In this document: in pieces, positions 37,225 to 45,402 of the stretch
Layout: each line of letters opens with the position of its first letter
Numbering within the stretch: the stretch's first letter is position 1
Assembly (NCBI GenBank): GCA_017795005.1
Contig: CP051242.1
Location: 1,884,976 to 1,948,975, forward strand
DNA from: Balneolaceae bacterium
Lineage (GTDB): Bacteria > Bacteroidota > Rhodothermia > Balneolales > Balneolaceae
Length of the DNA: 64,000 nt
Reading direction: 5' to 3'
Notes under the pieces: generated by a model
Database searches by the model: none
The model's input: only the letters and a program-made list of their open reading frames with translations
Told to the model about the DNA's origin: nothing
Position numbers and translations under genes: made by a program

Positions 37225-38931
37225 TTACTTCAACAGCAGCATTTTTCTGGTCAGCATTCTTTCTCCATCAACTTTTAAGGTATAGAAATATATTCCTGAA
37301 CTCAGGTTACTTCCATTAAAAGTGATTTGGTGCTGTTGAGCATTTAGATGTCTGTTTAATAGAGAAGTAATTTTTTGACCAATAGAATTATAAACCTCTA
37401 TCTCAACAAATCCTGAAACAGGTAACTCGAATTCAATTTGAGTAGTTGGATTAAATGGATTAGGATAATTCTGATTCAACTTAAATCTGGTAGTAAGCTC
37501 TATAGGCTCTTCGTTACTTGTACCAACCGCAGGTAAAGTAACCGCATACATTCTGGTAGTATTATTTCGGTTTAACCAGCTATTATTTTTATGCTCAACC
37601 AAATAGATGATATTACCAACAATTTCAGTATCAATCGGATTTAGAAATCCACGGACCAAACTGGTTGCTGAAATTTGGTAATTATCTTCTGTTTCAGTGA
37701 ATTCAAGATGAATTAAATCTTCTCCGTGATAATCCATTCGGTCTAACAAAAAAGCATCATTCGGATCTCCTCCGGAAAATCCTAACATAAATCCATCTCT
37801 GGTATATGCTCCACCAAAAGCTGATTCTGTATCAAAGGAAAGTCCGAGAGGAGAGAGATGTGATGAAAAAGTAGTAATACTTGTATCCTGTTCACTGGCA
37901 TCTTTAATTAATCCATCTTCCGCATCACGGTAAGTATCTGCATCAGGACCAATATTTGTTATGGCATCGGTAAATTCTATTCCATCTGGACGATCCGGAT
38001 AATCAGGATCGTTATAAAAAGTCCCTAAATTGGCCGCAGTGGAATTAGAAGGAATAAAGATATCTGAACCGGGATCATATCCTTCATACTGCATTGGTGT
38101 GTCATTACCACCAATAACCCATGGAAACCCATAATGATGTCCTTCTCGTAACCAGTTTAATTCTTCTGAATCGTCACGGTCTCCAGCGTTCTCAGTTCCA
38201 AATAAATTCCCGTCTGCATCAAATGCCAGGCTGAAATTATTTCTGATTCCTTCTGCGTAAACAAATCCATTCATTTTCAGAAAATCCAGATCATTTTCAA
38301 GAAGCAGGCTTGTTGTATCTGCAGGAATTCTGAGGATCTTAGCTGTTAATGCTGTTTCTCTCAATCCCGGATATTTACCATTTACATCATGAATTTCACC
38401 ATGGTCGGTTCTGGAACCACTATTTATATACAGGGTACTTCCATCCGGACTGAGTACAATCCCATTCATTATATGATCAAAAGCAGTATTACTGGTAGGA
38501 TAAGGCTCAGTTTGGGCTACTGTTTCCCATGTCCAGTCACCGTTATTAACTGTACCTCTTATTATGGTAGCAACATTTGTAGCCGCTTCTTCATCTTTAT
38601 CATTTCCAACAATGTAAAAAGTACCGTTGTCCGAAATTTCAAATCCCTGAGTGTCTTCCAACCCATGATCATCACTATCTTGCTGAAGTAGGGTAAAACC
38701 CAGGCCGAGCTGGATTCGATAGAGTTCCCCATTCTGGGTAATAGTATATAACGAACTATCTGCTTTGTTGAATTCCAAACGTACTGTACCGCTAGGTAAA
38801 TCCTGAACTACGGGGGTAACTTCAATTCCATTAACCAAAACTTCCGGACTGGATGTGCCACTACTCTGGAAACGGGCAAAAAGAGAGGATGGGATTAACA
38901 GAAATACAAAAAACAGGGCATGTAACTTCAT
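37225..38931 (-). CDS. Secreted glucose/sorbosone dehydrogenase-like protein with T9SS type A tail
   Basis: 568 residues from Met 38931, where a normal signal peptide begins (MKLHALFFVFLL); a longer in-frame start at 38973 is less likely. The body is a beta-propeller like PQQ-dependent sugar dehydrogenases (GLEDTQGFEIS, EGIRNNFSLAFDADGNLFGTENAG, ELNWLREGHHYGFPW). The C-terminal ~85 residues are a T9SS type A sorting domain (LNQNYPNPFNPTTQIEF, then GIYFYTL and KMLLLK). T9SS cargo is moved across the outer membrane and usually linked to the surface. Whether PQQ is bound and which sugar is oxidised cannot be read here. Confidence 0.85.
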   Translation of the reverse strand: MKLHALFFVFLLIPSSLFARFQSSGTSSPEVLVNGIEVTPVVQDLPSGTVRLEFNKADSSLYTITQNGELYRIQLGLGFTLLQQDSDDHGLEDTQGFEISDNGTFYIVGNDKDEEAATNVATIIRGTVNNGDWTWETVAQTEPYPTSNTAFDHIMNGIVLSPDGSTLYINSGSRTDHGEIHDVNGKYPGLRETALTAKILRIPADTTSLLLENDLDFLKMNGFVYAEGIRNNFSLAFDADGNLFGTENAGDRDDSEELNWLREGHHYGFPWVIGGNDTPMQYEGYDPGSDIFIPSNSTAANLGTFYNDPDYPDRPDGIEFTDAITNIGPDADTYRDAEDGLIKDASEQDTSITTFSSHLSPLGLSFDTESAFGGAYTRDGFMLGFSGGDPNDAFLLDRMDYHGEDLIHLEFTETEDNYQISATSLVRGFLNPIDTEIVGNIIYLVEHKNNSWLNRNNTTRMYAVTLPAVGTSNEEPIELTTRFKLNQNYPNPFNPTTQIEFELPVSGFVEIEVYNSIGQKITSLLNRHLNAQQHQITFNGSNLSSGIYFYTLKVDGERMLTRKMLLLK

Positions 38932-38991
38932 AAAATTTCTTGTTGTGTAAATTAACTTTACCAATAACGACAAATTAATGTTATCAAATAG

Positions 38992-39486
38992 TTAAAAACG
39001 GATTCTCATCCCTTCTGTAATACCATAAGTAAGTGCATAACCGCCGTTAGTTTCCACTACAAATTGAGCGGGTGCTTCAGACGGTAAACTGGTTTCAGAA
39101 AAGGGTGTTGTATTTTGATAAATCCTGACAATGACACTATCACTGTTTACATACATGATATCTAAGGGAAGAGGTGTATTTGCCATCCAGAAACTTCTGG
39201 GAGCATCCCCATCAAAGATAAAGAGCATACCTGTATCCTGAGGCATAGTTCGAACATCCATTAAACCCTGATTCCTTTCATCAGGCAAATCAGCAATAGC
39301 AATTTTAAGAGAAGAAATTTCTTCTCCTAAATTATTCAGAAATGATAAATCCGCTTCGGGAGTTACCACTCTTCCTTTAGGTTGAGTGGTTGTTGAAGGT
39401 TCCTGTTTTTCAGGACCGCAGCTCCAGAAAAGAACTGCGGTTATGATCAATAATACTTGTTTACCTGATTTCAAATTCAACTTCAT
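38992..39486 (-). CDS. DUF192 lipoprotein
   Basis: 164 residues from ATG 39486; a GTG three codons earlier is less likely. The signal peptide ends in LFWSC, a lipobox. The core LKIAIADLPDERNQGLMDVRTMPQDTGM followed by SFWMANTPLPLDIMYV is the DUF192 signature. DUF192 proteins are small exported beta-rich proteins of unknown function in bacteria and archaea. The 5' end overlaps the end of the upstream BNR-repeat gene by 26 bp, so the two are probably translated from one transcript. Confidence 0.85.
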   Translation of the reverse strand: MKLNLKSGKQVLLIITAVLFWSCGPEKQEPSTTTQPKGRVVTPEADLSFLNNLGEEISSLKIAIADLPDERNQGLMDVRTMPQDTGMLFIFDGDAPRSFWMANTPLPLDIMYVNSDSVIVRIYQNTTPFSETSLPSEAPAQFVVETNGGYALTYGITEGMRIRF

Positions 39487-42247
39487 GACTTGCACGTCCG
39501 GTTTTAAATGTGAGTGTATATATTCCTTTTTTCATAAATGTAATGTCTTCATTTGTTTTCTCAGTTACTAAATCCCAGCTGAAAGTATTAAATCCATATG
39601 ATCCTTCTGTTTCAATAGTAAGGATACTTGTACCGTCTTTGTCAGTAATTTCTATTTCCACATTCTGGTTCTCTTTTTTATCTCCAAGGAAGTACAAAAG
39701 TTCCACTTCGGGCATAAATGGTTCAGCCCAATCTGCTCTTCGGTTTCCCCAAAAGTTAGAGGCTCTGATTGATTCAGGTTGAACTGCAGTAATGGTTTCA
39801 TCCAATCTTTCAGCAACAGTATGGAGTGGTTTAACATCCATAACCCACATGCTTCTGCCATGAGTTGCAACAACCAGCTCAAGATCTCGGGGATGTATAA
39901 TCATATCATAAGATGCAACATTGGGCATGTTTACCATATAATGCCATTCCTTGCCGTCATCAAAGCTCACATAACTTCCGAAATCCATTCCGGCATAAAG
40001 TATAGATGGGTTTACAGGATCCTGCACAATTACATTAGCCACTTCATTTGGAAGGTTTCCTTTAATAGAAGTCCACGTTTTTCCGTAGTCAGTGGTTTTG
40101 TATAAATAGGTCTTAAAATTATCCCAGCGATATCCATTTAAAGAAGCATAAGCTGTTCCTTCATCAAATTTAGAGGCGTGTATTTCACTTACCCATAAAC
40201 GCTGAGGAAGGTTTTCAGAAACTTTAGTCCATGTACTTCCCCCATCTCTGGTAATATGAATGTTCCCATCGTCAGAACCGACCCAAATTAAATCAAAGGA
40301 GAGGGGAGATTCGGCAATGGTTGTTAAGGTAGAGTAGGGTACATCTCCGTTGGGTAAATCATCGGTTAAATCGGGACTGATTGCTTTCCAGTCTTTCCCT
40401 TCATTAAGTGAACGGTTTAATCTTTGTGAGCCGAAATACACAATTTCAGGATTATGATGACTCAGATTAACAGGGCTATTCCAATTATATCGGTATCGTG
40501 GCTCACCTAATTTATGTGTAGGAGTGATTCTGGAGTTTTCTCCACTTTCCAAATCCCGTCTTGAATAGTTTCCATATTGAAAACCAACATAAACGATATC
40601 AGGGTTTTTGGGATTTGGATTAACATGCATTCCATCACCACCACCAATACGTGTCCAAGGTCGTTCTCTGTTACCGGTAGAAGTGGAAGGCCCCATAAAG
40701 GTACCATTATCCTGTAATCCACCATAAATATTATATGGCTCTTCCATATCTACATTTACCGTATAAAACTGTCCTGCAGCAATAGTGTTGTGATGAATGA
40801 AGTTTTCTCCGCCGTCATGACTTTCATACAAACCACCATCATTTCCCAGTAGAATATGTTCAGAATCGTTTGGGTTAATCCAAAGAGCATGATGGTCGAC
40901 GTGAACAGACTGATTATTAGCTTTTGCTTCCCAGGTTTTTCCGCCATCAGTAGATTTCAGAAAAGGAACACCAAATGTATAGACTGTTTCCGGGTCATTT
41001 GGATCTACTCTGATTTCACCAAAATAATATCCATAGGTAAACACCACACTTTCGAGAGGGTAACTATTTGCAAGCTCCCAGCTTTCTCCACCGTCATTGG
41101 AGCGATAAACTTCAAGACCTTTGATACTGGTATTAAATAAAGCTGCATTTGCATCACCTAAGTAATCCGCAAGTGCTCTGGGTTCGTATTTATCCGCTTC
41201 AATATCCGCTTTTACGCTTGCAGCCGTGTACTCAGTTGGGAAACGATTACTTCTTAAATAAGAATTCAGTTCTTTATCATCCAGACGAAGAAAAGCTCGT
41301 TTATTCATGTCTATGAAATCTATGGAGGTCATTCCTTCTGATTCTTCCCGTTCTGTTTTCATTTCAAACTGGTTATCTAAAAAAGCATACAGGATATCAG
41401 GATTAGAACGACTTACGTCCAATCCAATTCTACCTACATGTTCTCCAGATGGTAATCCGTTAGTCATTTGTGTCCAGCTTTCGCCACCATCAGTAGATTT
41501 ATACACACCGGAACCGGCACCACTTTCTTTAAAATTCCAGGTTTTACGATCTCTTTCCCATGCAGAAGCCCAAAGGACGTTTGGGTTTGTTGGATGAATA
41601 ACCAGATCAATTACTCCTGTACTATCATTGATAAATAAGGTCTTTTCCCAGCTTTCTCCGCCATCAGTTGTTTTAAAAACTCCACGGTCTTCATTGGTGC
41701 TGTACAGTGCACCCTGACTTGCAACCCAAACCGTATTTTCATCTGTAGGGTGACTCACAATTTTTCCAATATGTTGAGTTCCTCTTAAACCCGCGAAGCT
41801 CCAGGTTTCACCGCCATCCATACTTTTATATACTCCTGTTCCGGCATAGGTAGAGCGACTGCTGTTATTCTCACCGGTTCCAACCCATAAAATATCCGGG
41901 TTTGCACGGGATAATTCCATGTCTCCAACTCCAAGAGCTCCGTCCTGATGATCAAATACCGGCATCATCGTATTCCCACTATTGGTCGTTTTAAAAACTC
42001 CTCCCGATCCTAAACCAATGTAAAATACTCTTGGATTATCAGGATGAACGGCGATATCAGTAATACGCCCACTCATCACAACAGGGCCGACTGATCGCAT
42101 TGGATAGTCATGAAATATAGAATTGGCTCGTAGCTCTGATCGTTGTTCAATAGAAGCTTCAATTTCTGAAATAGAAGTAGGAGCAACAGGTTGAGCCAGT
42201 AGAGAGGCTGAGCTCAGAATAAAAACGGCAAGTAGTAAAAAACGCAT
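39461..42247 (-). CDS. Secreted BNR/sortilin-like beta-propeller protein
   Basis: 928 residues with a clean signal peptide (SASLLAQ). The sequence is built from BNR/Asp-box repeats (S.DGG.TW pattern): KTTNSGNTM, KSMDGGETW, KTTDGGESW, KSTDGGESW, RSNDGGESW, KSTDGGKTW and ITRDGGSTW. Together they predict one or two large propellers like VPS10/sortilin and xyloglucanase-type proteins. The C-terminal ~110 residues are a beta-sandwich-like segment without a T9SS tail. No catalytic signature can be assigned. It heads a two-gene unit with the DUF192 lipoprotein. In Bacteroidota such proteins are often annotated as glycosyl hydrolases, which I would not claim. Confidence 0.85.
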   Translation of the reverse strand: MRFLLLAVFILSSASLLAQPVAPTSISEIEASIEQRSELRANSIFHDYPMRSVGPVVMSGRITDIAVHPDNPRVFYIGLGSGGVFKTTNSGNTMMPVFDHQDGALGVGDMELSRANPDILWVGTGENNSSRSTYAGTGVYKSMDGGETWSFAGLRGTQHIGKIVSHPTDENTVWVASQGALYSTNEDRGVFKTTDGGESWEKTLFINDSTGVIDLVIHPTNPNVLWASAWERDRKTWNFKESGAGSGVYKSTDGGESWTQMTNGLPSGEHVGRIGLDVSRSNPDILYAFLDNQFEMKTEREESEGMTSIDFIDMNKRAFLRLDDKELNSYLRSNRFPTEYTAASVKADIEADKYEPRALADYLGDANAALFNTSIKGLEVYRSNDGGESWELANSYPLESVVFTYGYYFGEIRVDPNDPETVYTFGVPFLKSTDGGKTWEAKANNQSVHVDHHALWINPNDSEHILLGNDGGLYESHDGGENFIHHNTIAAGQFYTVNVDMEEPYNIYGGLQDNGTFMGPSTSTGNRERPWTRIGGGDGMHVNPNPKNPDIVYVGFQYGNYSRRDLESGENSRITPTHKLGEPRYRYNWNSPVNLSHHNPEIVYFGSQRLNRSLNEGKDWKAISPDLTDDLPNGDVPYSTLTTIAESPLSFDLIWVGSDDGNIHITRDGGSTWTKVSENLPQRLWVSEIHASKFDEGTAYASLNGYRWDNFKTYLYKTTDYGKTWTSIKGNLPNEVANVIVQDPVNPSILYAGMDFGSYVSFDDGKEWHYMVNMPNVASYDMIIHPRDLELVVATHGRSMWVMDVKPLHTVAERLDETITAVQPESIRASNFWGNRRADWAEPFMPEVELLYFLGDKKENQNVEIEITDKDGTSILTIETEGSYGFNTFSWDLVTEKTNEDITFMKKGIYTLTFKTGRASHEVEFEIR

Positions 42248-42372
42248 AGTAATTAGTTTATTGAATTAGACCAGTGATGATATAAAATGCAGTTCAAAAA
42301 AAATGAAAAAGATTTTACTATTTGGTTTTTAAAAACAAATCAGATAACCTGATTCTAATAATTTAGACCTCG

Positions 42373-42415
42373 TTCCGTAGCTCCGCTGCGGAACTCAGAT
42401 TAGAGGCTCCGCCTC
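42373..42415. repeat. REP palindromes, left of the RAYT gene
   Basis: Two hairpins: TTCCG...CGGAA (42373-42393, 21 bp) and GAGGC-TCC-GCCTC (42403-42415). Both recur in inverted orientation and order on the other side of the transposase gene; the 21 bp element is an exact reverse complement of 43046-43066. Confidence 0.9.
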
Positions 42416-42476
42416 AAACAACCTAAAAACTGTAAGGAACCACCATGTAAATGATCTAACAAGAAAAAGATCGAAC

Positions 42477-43013
42477 ATGGGACGAAGTCGGTATAAAATT
42501 AAAGAAAGGTATTATCCATACTTCATCACAACCTCAGTAGTGGATGGGATATCATTATTTGCTGAATCAGAATTATCAGAAATAGTACTAAACAGCTTAG
42601 AGTATCTACAAAATGAACTCGATATAACTCTTTATGCCTATGTACTCATGCATAATCATGTACATATGGTAATCGAAGGAATGGATCTTAGTGGAAAACT
42701 CAGAAAGTTTAAATCCTATACTGCTCGGAAGATCATTGACTTAATAAAGGAAAGAAATCGAACTCTTATACTCAGAAAACTATCTATGAATAAACACGAT
42801 CATCATAAAGACAGTGAATACCAGGTATGGCAGGAGGGGTTTCATCCTAAGCAAATTAACTCATTAGAAATGATGACTCAGAAAATTGAGTACATTCATT
42901 ATAATCCTGTGAAAGCTGGATTTATAGATAGACCGGAAGATTGGAGAAATTCATCGGCTAGGAATTACTCAGGATTGGAAGGAGTGATTAGCGTTAGCTT
43001 ATTTGAGGGATAA
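42477..43013 (+). CDS. REP-associated tyrosine transposase (RAYT, Y1/HUH superfamily)
   Basis: 178 residues. The HUH metal motif is His61-Val-His63 (LMHNHVHMV). The helix with the candidate nucleophile Tyr139 lies in KIEYIHYNPVKAGF, a signature of RAYTs rather than of mobile IS200/IS605 TnpA. RAYT proteins nick and bind REP hairpins and are usually single-copy and domesticated. The gene is flanked by matching inverted REP palindromes on both sides, so the whole is a 'REPtron'. It lies between the BNR protein (divergent) and two unrecognised exported proteins, in an otherwise accessory stretch. Confidence 0.9.
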   Translation: MGRSRYKIKERYYPYFITTSVVDGISLFAESELSEIVLNSLEYLQNELDITLYAYVLMHNHVHMVIEGMDLSGKLRKFKSYTARKIIDLIKERNRTLILRKLSMNKHDHHKDSEYQVWQEGFHPKQINSLEMMTQKIEYIHYNPVKAGFIDRPEDWRNSSARNYSGLEGVISVSLFEG

Positions 43014-43020
43014 GTAATTA

Positions 43021-43066
43021 ATTGAGGCAGAGCCTCAATGTTGGATTCCGCAGCGGAGCTACGGAA
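43021..43066. repeat. REP palindromes, right of the RAYT gene
   Basis: ATTGAGGC-AGA-GCCTCAAT (43021-43039) and a 21 bp element beginning TTCCGCAGCGG (43046-43066). The latter is the exact reverse complement of the left copy at 42373-42393. The pair mirrors the left side in order and orientation. Confidence 0.9.
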
Positions 43067-43194
43067 CCAGAGTAAACTCAGCATTTTTGTTATTTAATAA
43101 GATTAGAAATAAAAAAATGAATTGGTTGTTAGTAAAGGATTAACAAGTAGACGTCTTGCAGAATTCAAAATTTATACTCTCGGAGGATATTAGA

Positions 43195-43650
43195 ATGAGA
43201 TATATTAATTATGTTACACTATTATTTTTAATAGTATGTTGTTCAAATGTAAAGTCACAGGATTTAGAAAATAACTTTATTGGAAAATGGGAAGTGACAG
43301 ATTACAAATTCTCTGCAATCGGAAGTGAATTAACTTTTGAAGAAGCAAGGGAAAGGCTAGATGTAATAGTAGAAATAACAGATGACAGTGTAGCCATATT
43401 TGGACAAACTTGCTTTAACCCAATTTTTTTAAGTCAAAAAGTAAACATAAACGAGTATCTTTATTTAAGCTATCGAACAAATATTTCTTCATCGGACTTG
43501 GGAATCACAAAAGATAGTGTTTTTGTAACCTCAATTGAGTGTGGAGATTCTCAAAATTTATCAGATTATTTTTTGTATGGATTGATCTATTTAGATGAGA
43601 ATTCGTACATATTAGAGGCAGAAGAGTTTTTTTACATCACTAGATTATAG
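43195..43650 (+). CDS. Small exported protein of unknown function
   Basis: 151 residues from ATG 43195, which has a strong GGAGGA Shine-Dalgarno and starts directly into a signal sequence (YVTLLFLIVCCSNVKSQ). An in-frame TTG at 43156 would put 13 extra residues before it. Signal cleavage may be lipoprotein-type at the CCS or after SQ. The mature part begins NNFIGKWEVTDYKF, a pattern seen in lipocalin-like 'lipoprotein, copper/heat-shock' domains (GxW at the start of a beta-barrel), but I cannot name a family. It lies between the REPtron and a related MITE-like relic, in a patch of higher AT content. Confidence 0.65.
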   Translation: MRYINYVTLLFLIVCCSNVKSQDLENNFIGKWEVTDYKFSAIGSELTFEEARERLDVIVEITDDSVAIFGQTCFNPIFLSQKVNINEYLYLSYRTNISSSDLGITKDSVFVTSIECGDSQNLSDYFLYGLIYLDENSYILEAEEFFYITRL

Positions 43651-43673
43651 TAAGGAAGTTAAGGTATTCTTCC

Positions 43674-43735
43674 CCTCGTTCCGTATGCTAACAGTATTTC
43701 TTTAACTTGACTTACTCTTAGAATACGGAACCAGA
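43674..43735. repeat. MITE-like relic sharing the REPtron's outer ends
   Basis: Starts CCTCGTTCCGTA (43674-43685) and ends TACGGAACCAGA (43724-43735). The same 12-mers are the outer edges of the RAYT element (42368-42379 and 43060-43071). The interior is unrelated and carries no gene. Confidence 0.6.
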
Positions 43736-43750
43736 ACAAAATGTGCCAGT

Positions 43751-44695
43751 ATGCTAAATTACAGAAATAAAAAAGCTGTGTTCTTGCTGCTACTCTTGGT
43801 AATATGTGTTAACAATGCATGTATTGATAAGAATGAACAAGGAGAAATTCTTACGGACTTTGATATTTCAGGTGATGAAAAACAGGTCGTTTTTTCCTAT
43901 TCGGAAGGAAGTAAAATTTCAATATATACACTTGATCTTGATACAGAAGAAATTTCTCTGGTAATAAAAGCCGATGATAATTGGGACTATATTAAACCCC
44001 AATATTTCTCTGATCACCAAATACTATACATCAAGGCAAAAGCAGATGATATCTTTGAAAATGAGGTTTGCATTTATTCTACTAATAATGAAACAGAAGA
44101 ATGTTTCGATCTTGGTGAGGGAATATTAATAGATATACTTATTTCAGAGAATCATGAAAAACTCTTTTTTACCAAAGCATCTCAGTACAAAAGAAATTCA
44201 CCAATCGGAATAGCTTCACCAAGGGGAATGGATATTTTTGAGTACTCCTTTTCTGAAAAAAGAATTACAAAAATAACGGATTTAAATGCCTACTCAATTC
44301 CAAATATTGAGAGGTTAGTAAGTGATCAGTTAATTTTCGAATTACATAGCATTGACAATTCTGGAATGTACCAATATGTTGCTAAGGATAGTCTGGTCTC
44401 TTTTAACCCAATAAATGATCCTCGTAATTTTAAAGGACGGTTAGGATATGGAAAGCCAGCCTACTCGGCCAAATCGGACGAGCTTTTTTTTACAGCACCT
44501 TACCAGATTTATAAAATGAATCCAGAAGACCGGATCGCAGAATTAGTTCTCGACAACAGAGGTATTAATTTAATTGCTGGTCTAAAAATATTTCATAAGA
44601 ATGAGACATTGTTATACACAGAATCCTTTTCGAGTTCATTTATAATCCTTTCTTTGAAAAGCGGAGAGATTAAGAAATTCAGCATCGATTTTTAA
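43751..44695 (+). CDS. TolB-like beta-propeller lipoprotein of unknown function
   Basis: 314 residues with a lipoprotein signal (VCVNNACID). The rest is a series of about 45-residue beta-blade units with the 'sequence-then-SDD/FSG' rhythm of TolB/WD40-like propellers: FDISGDEKQVVFSYSEGSKISIY, ILISENHEKLFFTKA, PAYSAKSDELFFTAP. Probably a periplasmic or outer-membrane propeller for protein or ligand binding. No family beyond this fold can be named. It sits directly after the MITE-like relic and is not obviously linked to the rimP operon downstream. Confidence 0.65.
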   Translation: MLNYRNKKAVFLLLLLVICVNNACIDKNEQGEILTDFDISGDEKQVVFSYSEGSKISIYTLDLDTEEISLVIKADDNWDYIKPQYFSDHQILYIKAKADDIFENEVCIYSTNNETEECFDLGEGILIDILISENHEKLFFTKASQYKRNSPIGIASPRGMDIFEYSFSEKRITKITDLNAYSIPNIERLVSDQLIFELHSIDNSGMYQYVAKDSLVSFNPINDPRNFKGRLGYGKPAYSAKSDELFFTAPYQIYKMNPEDRIAELVLDNRGINLIAGLKIFHKNETLLYTESFSSSFIILSLKSGEIKKFSIDF

Positions 44696-44841
44696 ACTCA
44701 TTAACGAAGCCCTCACTGATGCGAGCGTCTGCTTTTGCAGGGAATGTCCGAGTTGGAGCTTATACTTTGTTATTAGTTTGGAACAAGTTTTAACAACAAT
44801 CAAACAATAGCAGATCACCCAAAACAAATCCTCTCCAATTC

Positions 44842-44873
44842 ATTGAAATTTAGAGGAAATAGAGCTACCTTTG
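44842..44873 (+). promoter_or_regulatory. Bacteroidota-type promoter of the rimP-nusA-infB operon
   Basis: ATTG (44842-44845) and TACCTTTG (44866-44873) are separated by 20 bp, matching the Bacteroidota -33/-7 consensus (TTTG / TAnnTTTG). The predicted transcription start falls about at 44880, so the RNA would begin with the hairpin at 44881. Confidence 0.65.
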
Positions 44874-44880
44874 GGTCTCG

Positions 44881-44909
44881 GTGAGCGTCGAAAGGCACTC
44901 ACTTTTTTT
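44881..44909 (+). terminator. Leader hairpin with U-tract before rimP (possible attenuator)
   Basis: GTGAGCGTC and GGCACTCAC pair (one mismatch, one G-U) around a GAAA tetraloop and are followed by seven Ts. It has the form of an intrinsic terminator but lies between the predicted promoter and the rimP ATG at 44928. It could attenuate the operon, for example through NusA level, or protect the 5' end. Confidence 0.55.
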
Positions 44910-44927
44910 GTTTTTGAAATTTGCTGT

Positions 44928-45392
44928 ATGAACCCTGACGTAACCTCAACAATTAAAGAACTTGCATCGCCACTGGCCGAAGAGAAAGGACTGTTTTTGG
45001 TGGATGTGGAGTTGAAAACCGGTGGTGGCACCGAGGTATGGGTGTATCTGGATGGGGAAGACAGAGGCGTAAATTTGGACGAATGTGCAGATATCAGCAG
45101 AGAGCTTGGCTTTCTGATTGACGCTCACGAATTACTAGGTGATAAATACAGATTGAATGTTTCGTCACCCGGTTTAAGTCGACCACTGTCAGATAAACGG
45201 CAATACAAGAAGAACAAAGAACGCACCGTGAAAGTACGGTATTGGAAAACAGATGAAGACGTAGAAAAACTTGAAGGAATCATTGCAGGAGTTACTGAAC
45301 AAGGAGTCTTAGTAAATCCGAATGAAAAAGAACAGACGGAAATTTCTTTCGAGTCTATTATTGAAGCAAAAATTATCCCCGTAATAAAATAG
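44928..45392 (+). CDS. rimP: Ribosome maturation factor RimP
   Basis: 154 residues from ATG 44928; the open frame extends further 5' but through the leader hairpin, so that is not coding. The N-terminal domain has GLFLVDVELKTGGGTEVWVYLD and LDECADISRELG, then LNVSSPGLSRPLSDKRQY, the RimP signature. It is followed by a small SH3-like C-terminal domain. RimP binds the 30S subunit late in assembly. It is the first gene of the conserved rimP-nusA-infB-rbfA-truB-ribF cluster, 10 bp before nusA. Confidence 0.95.
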   Translation: MNPDVTSTIKELASPLAEEKGLFLVDVELKTGGGTEVWVYLDGEDRGVNLDECADISRELGFLIDAHELLGDKYRLNVSSPGLSRPLSDKRQYKKNKERTVKVRYWKTDEDVEKLEGIIAGVTEQGVLVNPNEKEQTEISFESIIEAKIIPVIK

Positions 45393-45402
45393 GCAAGCCC
45401 TG

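Noticed and set aside
42477-43013. A mobile IS200/IS605 insertion sequence
   Set aside because: The NPVKAG-type motif and REP hairpins fit a RAYT; there is no TnpB and no IS200-type end structure.
44701-44830. Gap after the propeller lipoprotein as a small RNA
   Set aside because: A CTGC-TTTT-GCAG hairpin is present near 44729-44740, but no promoter or terminator pair supports an RNA gene.
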